Source: an uncultured Tropicimonas sp.
GTDB taxonomy: Bacteria > Pseudomonadota > Alphaproteobacteria > Rhodobacterales > Rhodobacteraceae
Reading direction: 5' to 3'
Length of the DNA: 64,000 nucleotides
NCBI GenBank assembly: GCA_947497945.1
Contig: CANMIP010000006.1
Location: 124,001 to 188,000, forward strand
The notes beneath the pieces are model-generated. The model made no database searches. It was given only the letters and a program-made list of their open reading frames with translations, and was not told the DNA's origin. Positions 26,817-35,571 of this stretch are shown here, in pieces. A program made the position numbers and the translations under genes. Positions within the stretch are counted from its first letter, which is position 1. Each line of letters begins with the position of its first letter.

Positions 26817-29315
26817 TCAGCCGCCCAGGTCTGCCCGCATTCCGCCGGGGCCGCGGCCGAGGGAATCCTCGATGGCGGCGACAAGCTCGTTACGGGCCAC
26901 CGGTTTCGACAACCGGATGTCGCGCAACTCCCCGGCCGCGCCCGCCTCAACGGTATCGGCGGCGTAGCCGGACAGGAAAATCACCGGAAGCTCGGGCGCC
27001 ATGCAGCGGATCGCCGAGGCCAGCTCCGTGCCCTGCAGCGTGCCGGGCATGACGATATCGGTCAGCAGCAGGTCGAAATCGGGCGACTGCTTGAAGGTCT
27101 CGAAAGCGGCATCGCCGGAGGGAACCTCGACAAGCTCGTAGCCGGCGCGGGACAGCGTGTGGGCAAGGACCTTGCGCACATCATATTCATCCTCCGCCAG
27201 CAGGATCCGCGCCTTGCCAACCTGTCTTTCGGGCGGCTCTTCCCGGACCGGCTCTTGCTCCGCGACCGCGTCCTGCGCCCGGAACAGCAACTCCACGGCG
27301 GTTCCCTCGCAGAGGTCGGAGGTGATCCGTACCGAGCCGCCGGATTGCTCCATGAAGCCCTGGACCATGGACAGGCCGAGGCCGGAACCGGCGGTCGGCG
27401 GCTTCGTGGAGAAGAAGGGTTCGAAGATCCGCGGCAGGATCTCCGGCGCGATTCCCTTGCCGGTGTCGCGCACCACCAGCCGGACATAGGGCCCGGGTTC
27501 GAGCCCCTGCATTTCGCAGGCGGGGTCTTGCGGATCGAGCTGGAGCGTCGAGGTTTCCACGGACAGCGTGCCGCCCTCGGGCATGGCGTCGCGGGCGTTG
27601 ACCATCAGGTTGAGCAGGGCGCTCTCCGCCGATCCCCTGTCGATCCGGACCAATGGCAGCCCCGCCCCCAGCCGCGTCTCCAGGTGGATCGATTCCGGCA
27701 TGGTACGGCCGGCCCAGGTGTAGGTCTCGCGCACGATATCGTTGAGGGCCAGGACGGCCGGTTCCAGCCGCGCCCGCTGGGCAAAGGACAGCATCTTGCG
27801 GGTCAGGTCGGCGCCGCGCTCGGTGGCCTGGAGCGTGTTCTGGATGAACTCGAAAAGCTCGGGCCGATCCGGCGCGATCTGTTTCAGCTCCTCGCGCAGC
27901 AGCTCCTGGTTGCCCATCACGACCGCCAGCAGGTTGTTGAAATCATGCGCGACGCCGCCGGTCAGCTTGCCGATGCTGTCATTCTTCTGCGCGAGATAGG
28001 CCATCTCCTGTTGCCGCTCCAGCTCGGCCATGCGCTCGATATCGGCCGTGGCATCGGCGATCACCGCGTACCAGCGGATCGATCCGTCCGGCAGCAGGGT
28101 CGGGTGGCCGCGACCGTCCAGCCATTTCTCGGTGCCGTCGGGCAGGGTGGTCGGCCAGACATGATGCCAGGGGCGCAGGGAGGTTGCCGACTCGATGATC
28201 GTGGCGAAGAATTCCTCCAGCAGTTCCTCGTCCGTCATCTGCGACCAGAGCACCATGACATTCGCCTCGGCATCCGCGGCCTCGATTCCCCAGATGAGCT
28301 TGCAGCTCTCCCTGTTGACGAACTCGATCCTGTCATCGCTGCTCGGCTGATAGCTCCCTTTCGGCATCGTGTAGGAGAGCACCGCGCCGGGAATGTTGTG
28401 GACGACACCCGTCAGCCGCTCCTGGGCCGCCTCCAGTTCCATGACCATCTGCCGCCGCGAGACCGCATACCAGTTCGCCGCAAGGGCCGGCACGAAAATC
28501 AGCCCGCCCAGAAGGAAAAGCCCGACCCAACGTGGCCAGGCTTCAGCGCGCGTTGTCTCCCAGCCCACGCTCGGACGGGCGAGGATCGTCCAGCCGGCCT
28601 GCGGCAGCACGATCTCGGAAGAGACCGGGGCGCCGGCGATCACTTCCGGATTGCCGTGGATCACCGTGCCGCCGCCGCCGGCCCCGTCTTCTTCCTCGAA
28701 CAGGATGGCGTAATCGATCTGGCCGTCCGGATCCGGCACACCCGCCTGTTGCAGCAGGATGTCGAGATCGACCAGAACAGTCAGGATGCCTTCGAGCACC
28801 GTCAGGTCCGCGGAGCTGGACAGGACCGGGACCTGGATCGCCAGCGCCTGCGCGCCGGACTGGTCCATCAGCGGCCCGTAGAGCCGGGCATTTCGGGTCG
28901 ATCCCATGCGCTGGAGCGTATCGATCGAGCGCGGCTGGTCGCGCAGGTCGAGCCCAAGCCGTAGGTCGTTGCCGTCCAGCGGATGAATGAAGGAGACGAT
29001 GAAATCGCGGGCGAGTTCGGTCCGGAGGACCTCCGGTCGACCGGCCAGGAGGCGCTCGGTCTGGCGTTCGAAAGCCGCTTGCTGAAGCCCCTCAAGCGTG
29101 CCGAAGGATCCAGCCAGCTGGCTGACGGCCTGGATCTCGCCATTCAGGCGCCGCTCGAAGCGGGAGCGTACATTGTCGAGAGCGGCGCCGACTTGTTCCG
29201 TCTTGTCCTGCAAGACGACATGCCTGCTCTGTTGCTCGGCGAAGGCAATAGCGAGCAAGATAACCACCGCGATCAAAAGCGATGGAAAAAACCTGAGAAT
29301 CGTCTGTGCTGCCAT
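26817..29315 (-). CDS. CHASE-domain hybrid histidine kinase with receiver
   Basis: An 832-residue sensor. A first membrane helix (about 10-27), a CHASE-like periplasmic sensor region (about 40-250) and a second helix (about 262-282) precede a PAS-like domain (about 300-425). The phospho-acceptor is H457 in G-G-V-A-H-D-F-N-N; the ATPase has N-A-R-D-A and D-T-G-K-G-I (about 617), G-S-G-L-G-L (about 643). The C-terminal receiver has D753 in L-L-T-D-I-V-M-P-G. There is no Hpt or DNA-binding output. The OpuAC-type gene follows by 4 bases; the ligand may be the same or delivered by that protein. Confidence 0.88.
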   Translation of the reverse strand: MAAQTILRFFPSLLIAVVILLAIAFAEQQSRHVVLQDKTEQVGAALDNVRSRFERRLNGEIQAVSQLAGSFGTLEGLQQAAFERQTERLLAGRPEVLRTELARDFIVSFIHPLDGNDLRLGLDLRDQPRSIDTLQRMGSTRNARLYGPLMDQSGAQALAIQVPVLSSSADLTVLEGILTVLVDLDILLQQAGVPDPDGQIDYAILFEEEDGAGGGGTVIHGNPEVIAGAPVSSEIVLPQAGWTILARPSVGWETTRAEAWPRWVGLFLLGGLIFVPALAANWYAVSRRQMVMELEAAQERLTGVVHNIPGAVLSYTMPKGSYQPSSDDRIEFVNRESCKLIWGIEAADAEANVMVLWSQMTDEELLEEFFATIIESATSLRPWHHVWPTTLPDGTEKWLDGRGHPTLLPDGSIRWYAVIADATADIERMAELERQQEMAYLAQKNDSIGKLTGGVAHDFNNLLAVVMGNQELLREELKQIAPDRPELFEFIQNTLQATERGADLTRKMLSFAQRARLEPAVLALNDIVRETYTWAGRTMPESIHLETRLGAGLPLVRIDRGSAESALLNLMVNARDAMPEGGTLSVETSTLQLDPQDPACEMQGLEPGPYVRLVVRDTGKGIAPEILPRIFEPFFSTKPPTAGSGLGLSMVQGFMEQSGGSVRITSDLCEGTAVELLFRAQDAVAEQEPVREEPPERQVGKARILLAEDEYDVRKVLAHTLSRAGYELVEVPSGDAAFETFKQSPDFDLLLTDIVMPGTLQGTELASAIRCMAPELPVIFLSGYAADTVEAGAAGELRDIRLSKPVARNELVAAIEDSLGRGPGGMRADLGG

Positions 29316-29413
29316 CTTTTGGGCCTTCGCCCCCCCCGCTGGCAGAGAGTTTAGCGATCAAGAGATATGCCGCAAGCGTTCAAAAGGTATTGAATTGCTG
29401 CCTTTTTGACGGT

Positions 29414-29433
29414 TTCGGCGGTCATTCGCCGAA
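29414..29433 (-). terminator. Stem-loop downstream of yjjW
   Basis: TTCGGCG and CGCCGAA pair over 7 bp around a GTCATT loop, about 20 bases past the yjjW stop. No T-run follows on the minus strand, so its terminator role is doubtful. The rest of the 137-base gap before the kinase probably carries the kinase promoter. Confidence 0.3.
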
Positions 29434-29452
29434 CCTGCGGCGGGCTGGCATA

Positions 29453-30319
29453 TCAGAGATAGACCGTCGGGGTTTCGATATGTGTCACGCCCAGCTGCGA
29501 AAGCCTCGAGGCCACCGAGTCGATTTCGGCGCGCGTGGCGGTCGGCCAGCCGGCGGCCGGAGGACGCACGCCATGGGCCTGGAACGCGTTGAGACGCAGC
29601 CGTGGCGCTGCGCCGAGTTCGTCGAGAAAGGCGCCGAGCGCGGCGATTTCCGGCTCCGTGTCGGTCACGCCGGGAATCACGAGGTAGCGGATCTCCTCCA
29701 GCTTCCCGGCCGCCTGCAGGAGGCGGGCGCTTGCGAGGACACGGGCATTGTCCTGACCGGTCAGGCGGCGATGGGTTTCGGGGTCGAGCGCCTTGATGTC
29801 GAGCATGACGCCATCGGCTCCGGGCAGAAGTCGCGCCCAGCCATTTGGGCCGAGATGGCCATTGCTGTCGACAAGGCAGCTCAGATGGGCGAGATCCGGC
29901 GCGGATCTGATCGCCGAAAACAGCGCAACGAGGAATTTGAGCTGGGTCGTGGCCTCGCCGCCGGACACGGTGAGGCCGTCGAGAAAGGCGAGGTTCTCGC
30001 GCAGAACAGCCAGCACCTCCTGCAGGGACATCTCCCGCACCATCGGGTTTGCATTGATCGGGCAGGCGCGCAGGCAATCGTCGCAGTCGGTGCAAGTCGC
30101 GGGGTCGAAGACAACACGCCCGTCGCGGAGCGTCAGCGCACCGGTCGGGCATGCCGGCACGCAGTCGCCGCAATGTGTGCAGAGCGCCATGGTGTGCGGG
30201 TTGTGGCAGGTCACGCAGGCGAAATTGCAGCCCTGCAGGAAGAGCACGAGCCGGTTGCCCGGCCCGTCCACGCAGGAGAAGGGGAGGATCTTACTGACCG
30301 TAGCCCTGGGCATATTCAT
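29453..30319 (-). CDS. yjjW: YjjW-family glycyl radical enzyme activase
   Basis: A 288-residue radical SAM enzyme that installs the glycyl radical on its partner YjjI. The radical SAM cluster is C31-x3-C35-x2-C38 (G-C-N-F-A-C-V-T-C-H-N). An inserted ferredoxin-like domain holds two [4Fe-4S] sites: C47/C50/C53/C57 and C76/C79/C82/C86 (C-T-H-C-G-D-C and C-T-D-C-D-D-C). G-G-E (V-S-G-G-E-A-T) binds SAM. It overlaps the end of yjjI by 29 bases. The iron-sulphur clusters and product make the pair oxygen-sensitive. Confidence 0.9.
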   Translation of the reverse strand: MNMPRATVSKILPFSCVDGPGNRLVLFLQGCNFACVTCHNPHTMALCTHCGDCVPACPTGALTLRDGRVVFDPATCTDCDDCLRACPINANPMVREMSLQEVLAVLRENLAFLDGLTVSGGEATTQLKFLVALFSAIRSAPDLAHLSCLVDSNGHLGPNGWARLLPGADGVMLDIKALDPETHRRLTGQDNARVLASARLLQAAGKLEEIRYLVIPGVTDTEPEIAALGAFLDELGAAPRLRLNAFQAHGVRPPAAGWPTATRAEIDSVASRLSQLGVTHIETPTVYL

Positions 30320-31826
30320 GGCCGATCACACGCGGTTTGCGCTCCAGGATGCCGGTCAGTTCGGCCGCTTCGGCGCCGAGCCCGGTCGTGTTGATGCGCG
30401 AGCCTTCCTTGTTGCGGTATTTCTCCACGTCCGAGAGGCGGATCATGTAGCCGGTAACACGCACGAGGTCATTGCCGGCGACATTGGCGGTGAATTCGCG
30501 GAACCCGCTGGCGAGCGCGCCCTTGGCGAGTGTGAAGAGCGCCTGCGGGTTGGCCTTCACGGTCTCGTCGAGGGTCAGGATCTCGGAGATGCCGGAGGGG
30601 TAGAAGCGGTGATGCGGGGCAAGCGCCTTCACATGGGTCACCGGGTCCGGCTCGGAGCCATAGGGGATGCGCACGCCGGGGGTCGCCTCAAGGTCGGAGC
30701 TGATGCCGGCCTGCGAATGCAGCAAGGCCCGGCCGCGCCAGGCATGCTTGACCGGCGTCGCCTCGACCTTCGCCGCCATCTGCTCGGAGATACGGTAGCC
30801 AAGCGCGTTCGCCTCCGCGTCGAAGCCGTATTGGCCGGGCAGGCCGTTCTTCCCGCGCAACATGTTCACCGCCTCGGCCATGCCGTAGATGCCGAACATG
30901 GCAGTGAAGCGGTCGCGATCGATCCAGCCTTCCTCCACGATGAAGTTCTCGAAGAAGCCTGAGCGCTCGAAGAGCCAGCCCATCCGGGCCTCGATCAGGC
31001 GGAATTGCAGTTCCATGTAATGCGGCAGGGCCCGTTGCAGGAAATCCTCCACGCCCTCGGAGCGCCGCGCGACCTCATGCAGGTTGAGCCGCACCAGCGT
31101 CCCGGCCCCACCCGCCGCAGGAAGCGCGTTATAGCAGCTCACGATGCCGTAGCCGCGCGCGTCGAAGGCGGCTGCGTGGAGCGGGTGATTGGCGATATGC
31201 GGCTTGGAGCAGGCGGCGATATTGTCGGTCGCCATGCGCAGGAGCGTCTCGCCGGTGCTCTCGGGATCGTAGAGCAACGTCAAGTTCGGGGCGATCTGTT
31301 TCAGCTCGGCATCGACCTGCAGGATGGCGCGGGCGACGCGATTGTCCTCGGGGCCGATATTGGTGTGCAGGAAGGCGTCCGGCAGGACACGGTCGATATA
31401 GCGCCAGAGCAGGCGGATCTTGTTGACCAGATCGTCATGGGTGACACCCTCGCAGAAGGGCAGCAACAGCCGGTCCAGATGGCCGATGAAGACCGGCATG
31501 GCGGTGACCGAGGGCGTGTGATGCCAGGCGATCATCAGGCAGTTGATTGCCTCGTCGAGTGTCTTTGGCGGCTCCAGTTCGAGATAGTCGGAGCCGTTGG
31601 CAAGCAGCACCGAGAAATCGGGCAGCACATAGCGCGGCTTGTAGGGTGCGTGGCCCTCGACGAGATCGCAGAGCACGCCCTCGGCCAGCGCCTGCGCCGC
31701 CTCGGGGTCCGTCTCCGGATAGGGCAGGGCGTTCTCCGCCTCCAGGGAGAGAAAACGTGCCTTTTGCGACGGGTTCAGCGTGGGGTCAGTAACGATCTTG
31801 CGGATGGTGTCGAGATCGAGGGACAT
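30291..31826 (-). CDS. yjjI: YjjI-family glycyl radical enzyme (DUF3029)
   Basis: A 511-residue glycyl radical enzyme of the short YjjI type. The radical Gly is G459 in V-R-V-T-G-Y, followed by a short C-terminal tail. The likely thiyl Cys is C231 in V-S-C-Y-N-A-L-P. The family is smaller than pyruvate formate-lyase and no substrate is established for it. The gene starts 97 bases after the stop of an isocitrate/isopropylmalate-type dehydrogenase on the same strand and runs into yjjW. A role under micro-oxic or anoxic conditions is inferred from the chemistry. I see no clear FNR box in the 97-base gap. Confidence 0.9.
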   Translation of the reverse strand: MSLDLDTIRKIVTDPTLNPSQKARFLSLEAENALPYPETDPEAAQALAEGVLCDLVEGHAPYKPRYVLPDFSVLLANGSDYLELEPPKTLDEAINCLMIAWHHTPSVTAMPVFIGHLDRLLLPFCEGVTHDDLVNKIRLLWRYIDRVLPDAFLHTNIGPEDNRVARAILQVDAELKQIAPNLTLLYDPESTGETLLRMATDNIAACSKPHIANHPLHAAAFDARGYGIVSCYNALPAAGGAGTLVRLNLHEVARRSEGVEDFLQRALPHYMELQFRLIEARMGWLFERSGFFENFIVEEGWIDRDRFTAMFGIYGMAEAVNMLRGKNGLPGQYGFDAEANALGYRISEQMAAKVEATPVKHAWRGRALLHSQAGISSDLEATPGVRIPYGSEPDPVTHVKALAPHHRFYPSGISEILTLDETVKANPQALFTLAKGALASGFREFTANVAGNDLVRVTGYMIRLSDVEKYRNKEGSRINTTGLGAEAAELTGILERKPRVIGHEYAQGYGQ

Positions 31827-31923
31827 GGTGCGGCTCCGGACGGAATGGATCGCTCAAGCCTACTCCAATCGGCACGCATGCGAAACGGACGAGATCGCCG
31901 CGTCCCTGTCGCTGGGACGAGTA

Positions 31924-33036
31924 TCACGCAGCCGCGTCCCGGCGGGCGAGCTGCCGCAGAAGCTCTTCCGTCACCGCCCTCGTTCCCATGTCGCCGCCGA
32001 ATTCCATCGGGCGCAGCCGGTTCTCGGCAAAACCGACCTCGATCGCCGCCTCGATCATCGCGCTGGCCCGCGAGCAGGCGGGCGCATCAAGTTTCTCGCC
32101 CAGATAGTCGAGCATCAGCGCGCCGGACAGGATGGCGGCGAGCGGGTTGGCCTTGTCCTGGCCCATGATGTCCGGCGCCGAGCCATGCGCGGGTTGGAAC
32201 AGGCCGATCTCGTCGCCGATCTCGCCACAGGCCGCCATGCCCATGCCGCCGACCAGCCCGCCGGCGAGATCCGACAGAATGTCGCCGAACATGTTCTCTG
32301 TGACCAGAACGTCGGCCTCCCAGGGCTTGCGGATCAGGTCCAGCGCCTGGGCGTCGACATAGCTATGGGCGACGTCCACATCAGGGAATTCCGGGCGGAT
32401 CTCGTCAAAGATCTTGCGAAAGAAGGCGAGCGAAGCGAAGACATTGGCCTTGTCGACGCAGGTCAGCCGCCCGGGGCGCCCGCGTGCCTTGCGTTTCAGC
32501 GCCAGTCGGAAGGCGAAGCGGTGCAGCCGCTCTGTCACCCCGCGCGAAATCCGCAGCGTGTCATAGACCGCTTCATCCCCGACCACTTTCGCGCGGCCAT
32601 GGACGGCTGCGGAATAGAACAGGCCTTCGGTGGATTCGCGCAGGATGACCATGTCGATTTCCCTGGCGCGGGGGTCGGCCAGCCGCTGCGGTGCATTCGG
32701 ATAGGCCTTGACCGGACGCACGCCGGCATAGAGGTCGTAGCGGTCGCGCAGGCGCAGATGCGGCGAGATCTCCGTGCCATCCGCGTGCCGGATGGAGGGA
32801 AGGCCGATCGCTCCGAGGAAGATCGCATCCCCTTCGCCGGCCCGTTCCTCACCACCGGGCTCAATATCGGCCCCGGTCTCGGCATAGCAGGTCGCGCCAG
32901 CCCGGATCTCGAAATAGTCCGGCCGGGCGCTGCCCACCGCTTCCAGCGCTGCATCGACAACCCGGATCGCGGCGTCGGTCACGTCGATCCCGATTCCGTC
33001 TCCCTTGATGAGAGCGATCCGCGGCTGGGTTTTCAC
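31924..33036 (-). CDS. Isocitrate/isopropylmalate dehydrogenase family protein (not LeuB)
   Basis: A 370-residue beta-decarboxylating 2-hydroxyacid dehydrogenase. Family motifs: G-D-G-I-G-I-D-V, R-E-S-T-E-G-L-F-Y, D-K-A-N-V-F and the metal/substrate block T-E-N-M-F-G-D-I-L-S-D, then A-H-G-S-A-P-D-I. The R-E-S-T-E-G segment differs from the R-E-L-T-G-G of LeuB and is closer to tartrate/D-malate or homoisocitrate-type members; a true LeuB is encoded at 33395. Substrate is unknown. It is upstream of yjjI on the same strand, so its product or substrate may link to the glycyl-radical enzyme. Confidence 0.8.
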   Translation of the reverse strand: MKTQPRIALIKGDGIGIDVTDAAIRVVDAALEAVGSARPDYFEIRAGATCYAETGADIEPGGEERAGEGDAIFLGAIGLPSIRHADGTEISPHLRLRDRYDLYAGVRPVKAYPNAPQRLADPRAREIDMVILRESTEGLFYSAAVHGRAKVVGDEAVYDTLRISRGVTERLHRFAFRLALKRKARGRPGRLTCVDKANVFASLAFFRKIFDEIRPEFPDVDVAHSYVDAQALDLIRKPWEADVLVTENMFGDILSDLAGGLVGGMGMAACGEIGDEIGLFQPAHGSAPDIMGQDKANPLAAILSGALMLDYLGEKLDAPACSRASAMIEAAIEVGFAENRLRPMEFGGDMGTRAVTEELLRQLARRDAAA

Positions 33037-33144
33037 ATGTCCCTCCCTGGAACCGGGCCGTCGTCGCTTCCCTGCGTCGCAGCGATGGAAGGCGGCCGGA
33101 TTGAAACATCATTCACACTTGCGGGGCGTCGCGTCAAATACTTT

Positions 33145-33156
33145 ATCGTATACATA
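33145..33156. promoter_or_regulatory. GTATAC-centred operator candidate
   Basis: ATCGTATACATA resembles the T-N-GTATAC-N-A sites bound by GntR/FCD-type regulators. It lies in an AT-rich patch just upstream of the putative -35 element of the dehydrogenase gene. No GntR gene is in the window. Confidence 0.35.
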
Positions 33157-33333
33157 GTTGTGAGAAGATTGCGTGGGCGCTGTTCGCAAGCCCGAGACTT
33201 GCCGCGTGTCGCACGGCGCGGGATGACCGGGACGTGGCGGCAATCAGCTTTGGGCCGGCCCGGGTCAACGCGCGATCCTGTCCGTTGCAAGGCAGGGAAA
33301 GTGGCCGGACGGGAGCCTGTGAAGCTGTCGGAA

Positions 33334-33363
33334 TGAAACGACCTCCCCGCAGGCGCGGAGAGG
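33334..33363 (-). terminator. Rho-independent terminator of leuB
   Basis: On the minus strand CCTCTCCGC-GCCT-GCGGGGAGG forms a 9-bp stem with one G-U pair, followed by TCGTTTC. It begins about 30 bases past the leuB stop. Confidence 0.6.
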
Positions 33364-33394
33364 CCGGAACGCGAAGCACTGGAAAGACCAGAGA

Positions 33395-34504
33395 CTAGAG
33401 CGAGGCATCCAGGGCGGCAATGACAGCGTCGCCCATCTCGGAAGTCGAGACCGGGGTGCCGCCCTCCGGACCCATCAGGTCCGCGGTGCGCAGGCCATCG
33501 GCCAGCACTTTCTCGACCGCGGCTTCCAGCCGGTCGGCCTCGACGCCCTGGTCGAAGGAATAGCGCAACGCCATGGCGAAGCTGAGGATACAGGCGATCG
33601 GGTTCGCCTTGCCCTGACCGGCAATGTCGGGCGCGGAGCCGTGGACCGGCTCGTAGAGCGCTTTCGGGCGACCATTCTCCGCAGGCGCGCCGAGGCTCGC
33701 GGAGGGCAGCATGCCAAGCGAACCGGTCAGCATCGCGGCCACGTCGGAGAGCAGGTCGCCGAAGAGGTTGTCGGTCACGATCACGTCGAACTGCTTGGGC
33801 CAGCGGCAGAGCTGCATGCCGCCGGCATCGGCATACATGTGGGAAAGCTCGACATCGGCATATTCCTCGTCATGCACCTTCTGCACGGTCTCGCGCCACA
33901 GGATGCCCGATTCCATAACATTGGCCTTCTCCATCGAGCAGACCTTGTTGCCGCGGCGCTTGGCCAGCTCGAAGGCGGAGCGCGCCACGCGGACGATCTC
34001 GCTCTCGGTGTAACGCTGGGTGTTGACGCCCTCGCGCTCGCCATCGGCATTGACGGAGATGCCGCGCGGCTCGCCGAAATAGACGCCGGACGTCAGCTCG
34101 CGGACGATCATGATGTCCAGCCCGGAAACCACGTCGCGCTTGAGCGAGGAGAAATCGGCCAGCGCGTCGAAGCACTGGGCCGGGCGCAGGTTGGAGAAGA
34201 GATCCATCTCCTTGCGCAGGCGCAGCAGGCCGCGCTCGGGCTTCACGGAGAAGTCGAGCTCGTCATATTGCGGCCCGCCCACGGCGCCGAGCAGGACGGC
34301 ATCGGCCTCCAGCGCCTTCGCCATGGTCTCGTCGGTCAGCGGGGTGCCGTGCGTGTCATAAGCCGCGCCGCCCACGAGATCCTCGCTGACATCGAAGGCG
34401 AGATCGCGCTTGGCGCCATACCAGTCGATGATCTTGCGAACCTCGGTCATGACTTCGGGGCCGATGCCGTCGCCGGGCAGGATCAGGAGGGAAGGGTTGC
34501 TCAT
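33395..34504 (-). CDS. leuB: 3-isopropylmalate dehydrogenase
   Basis: A 369-residue enzyme oxidising and decarboxylating 3-isopropylmalate to 2-oxoisocaproate with NAD in leucine synthesis. It has G-D-G-I-G-P-E-V, the LeuB-specific [11 protein letters not shown], the Y-A-D-A-G-G-M-Q-L and [13 protein letters not shown] block, and H-G-S-A-P-D-I. Length and start fit. It is monocistronic here, with its own terminator; leuD and leuC are 5-6 kb away on the same strand. Confidence 0.95.
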   Translation of the reverse strand: MSNPSLLILPGDGIGPEVMTEVRKIIDWYGAKRDLAFDVSEDLVGGAAYDTHGTPLTDETMAKALEADAVLLGAVGGPQYDELDFSVKPERGLLRLRKEMDLFSNLRPAQCFDALADFSSLKRDVVSGLDIMIVRELTSGVYFGEPRGISVNADGEREGVNTQRYTESEIVRVARSAFELAKRRGNKVCSMEKANVMESGILWRETVQKVHDEEYADVELSHMYADAGGMQLCRWPKQFDVIVTDNLFGDLLSDVAAMLTGSLGMLPSASLGAPAENGRPKALYEPVHGSAPDIAGQGKANPIACILSFAMALRYSFDQGVEADRLEAAVEKVLADGLRTADLMGPEGGTPVSTSEMGDAVIAALDASL

Positions 34505-34560
34505 GGTCTATGTCCTTGGAAGATGCGTCCCGGCGGGGTTAGCGCCGAGGCAGCGGGCGG

Positions 34561-35478
34561 TCAAGAACCGTTGGCTTTCTGAGGTGCGAGCAAGGGGCGC
34601 AGGCGCGCGGCCAGAAAGTCCCAGACGCGGCGGATGCGCGGGGTGCGACGCATCGCTTCGGGGGCGGTCAGCCAGACCGGCAGCGCTGGCAGGGGCAGCT
34701 CCGGCAGCAGCCGCTCGACGCCGGGCTCGGCCTCGCCGATGCTCGCCTGGGCAAAGCCGAGACCGCAGCCGGCCCGGACCAGTTCCCAGAGCACATTGTG
34801 ATCGTCGCAACGCAGGACGAACCAGCTGCGTTCGGCCGGCAGGCCCATCGCGCGCATTTCGCGCAGGATCGTCTCGTCGCTGTCATAGCCGATCAGGTCA
34901 TGGGCTCCGAGATCTTCGGCTCTGGCGGGGCGGCCCCTGCGATCGAGATAGCGGGTTGCCCCGAACAGGCCGAGTTCGATCTCGCCGAGATGGCGGGTGA
35001 TGATGTCGAGCTGCTGCGGGCGATACATCCGAATGGCGATATCCGCCTCGCGAAAGAGCAGGTTCTGGCTCTGGTCGGAGGGGACGAGTTCGATCTGGAT
35101 CTCCGGTTCGGCCTGCCGCAATTCGGCGAGAAGCGGCGGCAGGATATGCATCGACACGAAGGCTGACGCTGTGAGCCGCACCGTGCCTGCCACCTCGGCG
35201 GCCTGGCCTGCCGCGGTGAGGGCAAGGCGGGAGGCGGCCTCCTGCATGGCGCGGGCGGCCGGCAAGAGCTCCAGCCCCGCCGCGGTCACCTCCAAGCCGC
35301 GGGGGCGCCGGGTGAAGAGTGCCGTGCCAAGCTCTGCTTCAAGTGCCTTGATCTGGCGGCCCAATGTCGGCTGCGACAGCCCCAGCCGTCGCGCCGCGGC
35401 GGAGAGCGATCCAGTCTCTGCGACGGCGACGAAACAGTGCAGGCGTGACCAGTCGGGGGTGGGGGTGGCGTATGGCAT
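34561..35478 (-). CDS. LysR-family transcriptional regulator
   Basis: A 305-residue regulator: winged HTH at residues 9-67 (L-H-C-F-V-A-V-A-E-T-G-S-L-S-A-A-A-R-R-L-G-L-S-Q-P-T-L-G-R-Q-I), then a two-lobed effector domain (V-R-L-T-A-S-A ... L-G-L-F-G-A). It is divergent from the epimerase-like gene with a 93-base AT-rich gap, the usual layout of a LysR regulator and its target. A 14-base dyad at its start codon could serve autoregulation. The effector is unknown. Confidence 0.9.
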   Translation of the reverse strand: MPYATPTPDWSRLHCFVAVAETGSLSAAARRLGLSQPTLGRQIKALEAELGTALFTRRPRGLEVTAAGLELLPAARAMQEAASRLALTAAGQAAEVAGTVRLTASAFVSMHILPPLLAELRQAEPEIQIELVPSDQSQNLLFREADIAIRMYRPQQLDIITRHLGEIELGLFGATRYLDRRGRPARAEDLGAHDLIGYDSDETILREMRAMGLPAERSWFVLRCDDHNVLWELVRAGCGLGFAQASIGEAEPGVERLLPELPLPALPVWLTAPEAMRRTPRIRRVWDFLAARLRPLLAPQKANGS

Positions 35479-35490
35479 TCAATAATGAAT
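35477..35490. promoter_or_regulatory. Dyad at the LysR gene start (candidate LysR box)
   Basis: ATTCA-ATAA-TGAAT is a perfect dyad with a T-N11-A element, overlapping the ATG of the LysR gene. The 35479-35571 gap is AT-rich (ATATCATATAAG, GCAATATACC) and must carry both divergent promoters; TATGCT near 35536-35541 is a possible -10 of the epimerase gene. Confidence 0.4.
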
Positions 35491-35571
35491 ATCATATAAG
35501 CGGATTATCGCAATATACCGTTCGAAATTGAATGGATATGCTAGGGGAGAAGCCGAGCGAAAGGAAACATC

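Larger units (their letters stand above)
33037..33394. other. Intergenic: dehydrogenase promoter area and leuB terminator
   Basis: A 358-base gap without a gene. The left third holds a likely promoter of the dehydrogenase gene: on the minus strand TTGACG (about 33132-33137) is followed, 18 bases on, by AATGAT. A GTATAC-centred site lies just upstream of it. The right end holds the leuB terminator. Confidence 0.45.

Noticed and set aside
26682-28964. 760-codon plus-strand ORF opposite the hybrid kinase
   Set aside because: It mirrors a well-supported kinase gene; composition (Arg, His, Gln, Gly rich, no motif) is that of a GC-rich antisense frame.
31827-31923. FNR box ahead of yjjI
   Set aside because: No TTGAT-N4-ATCAA-like site could be found in this gap, although anaerobic control would be expected.
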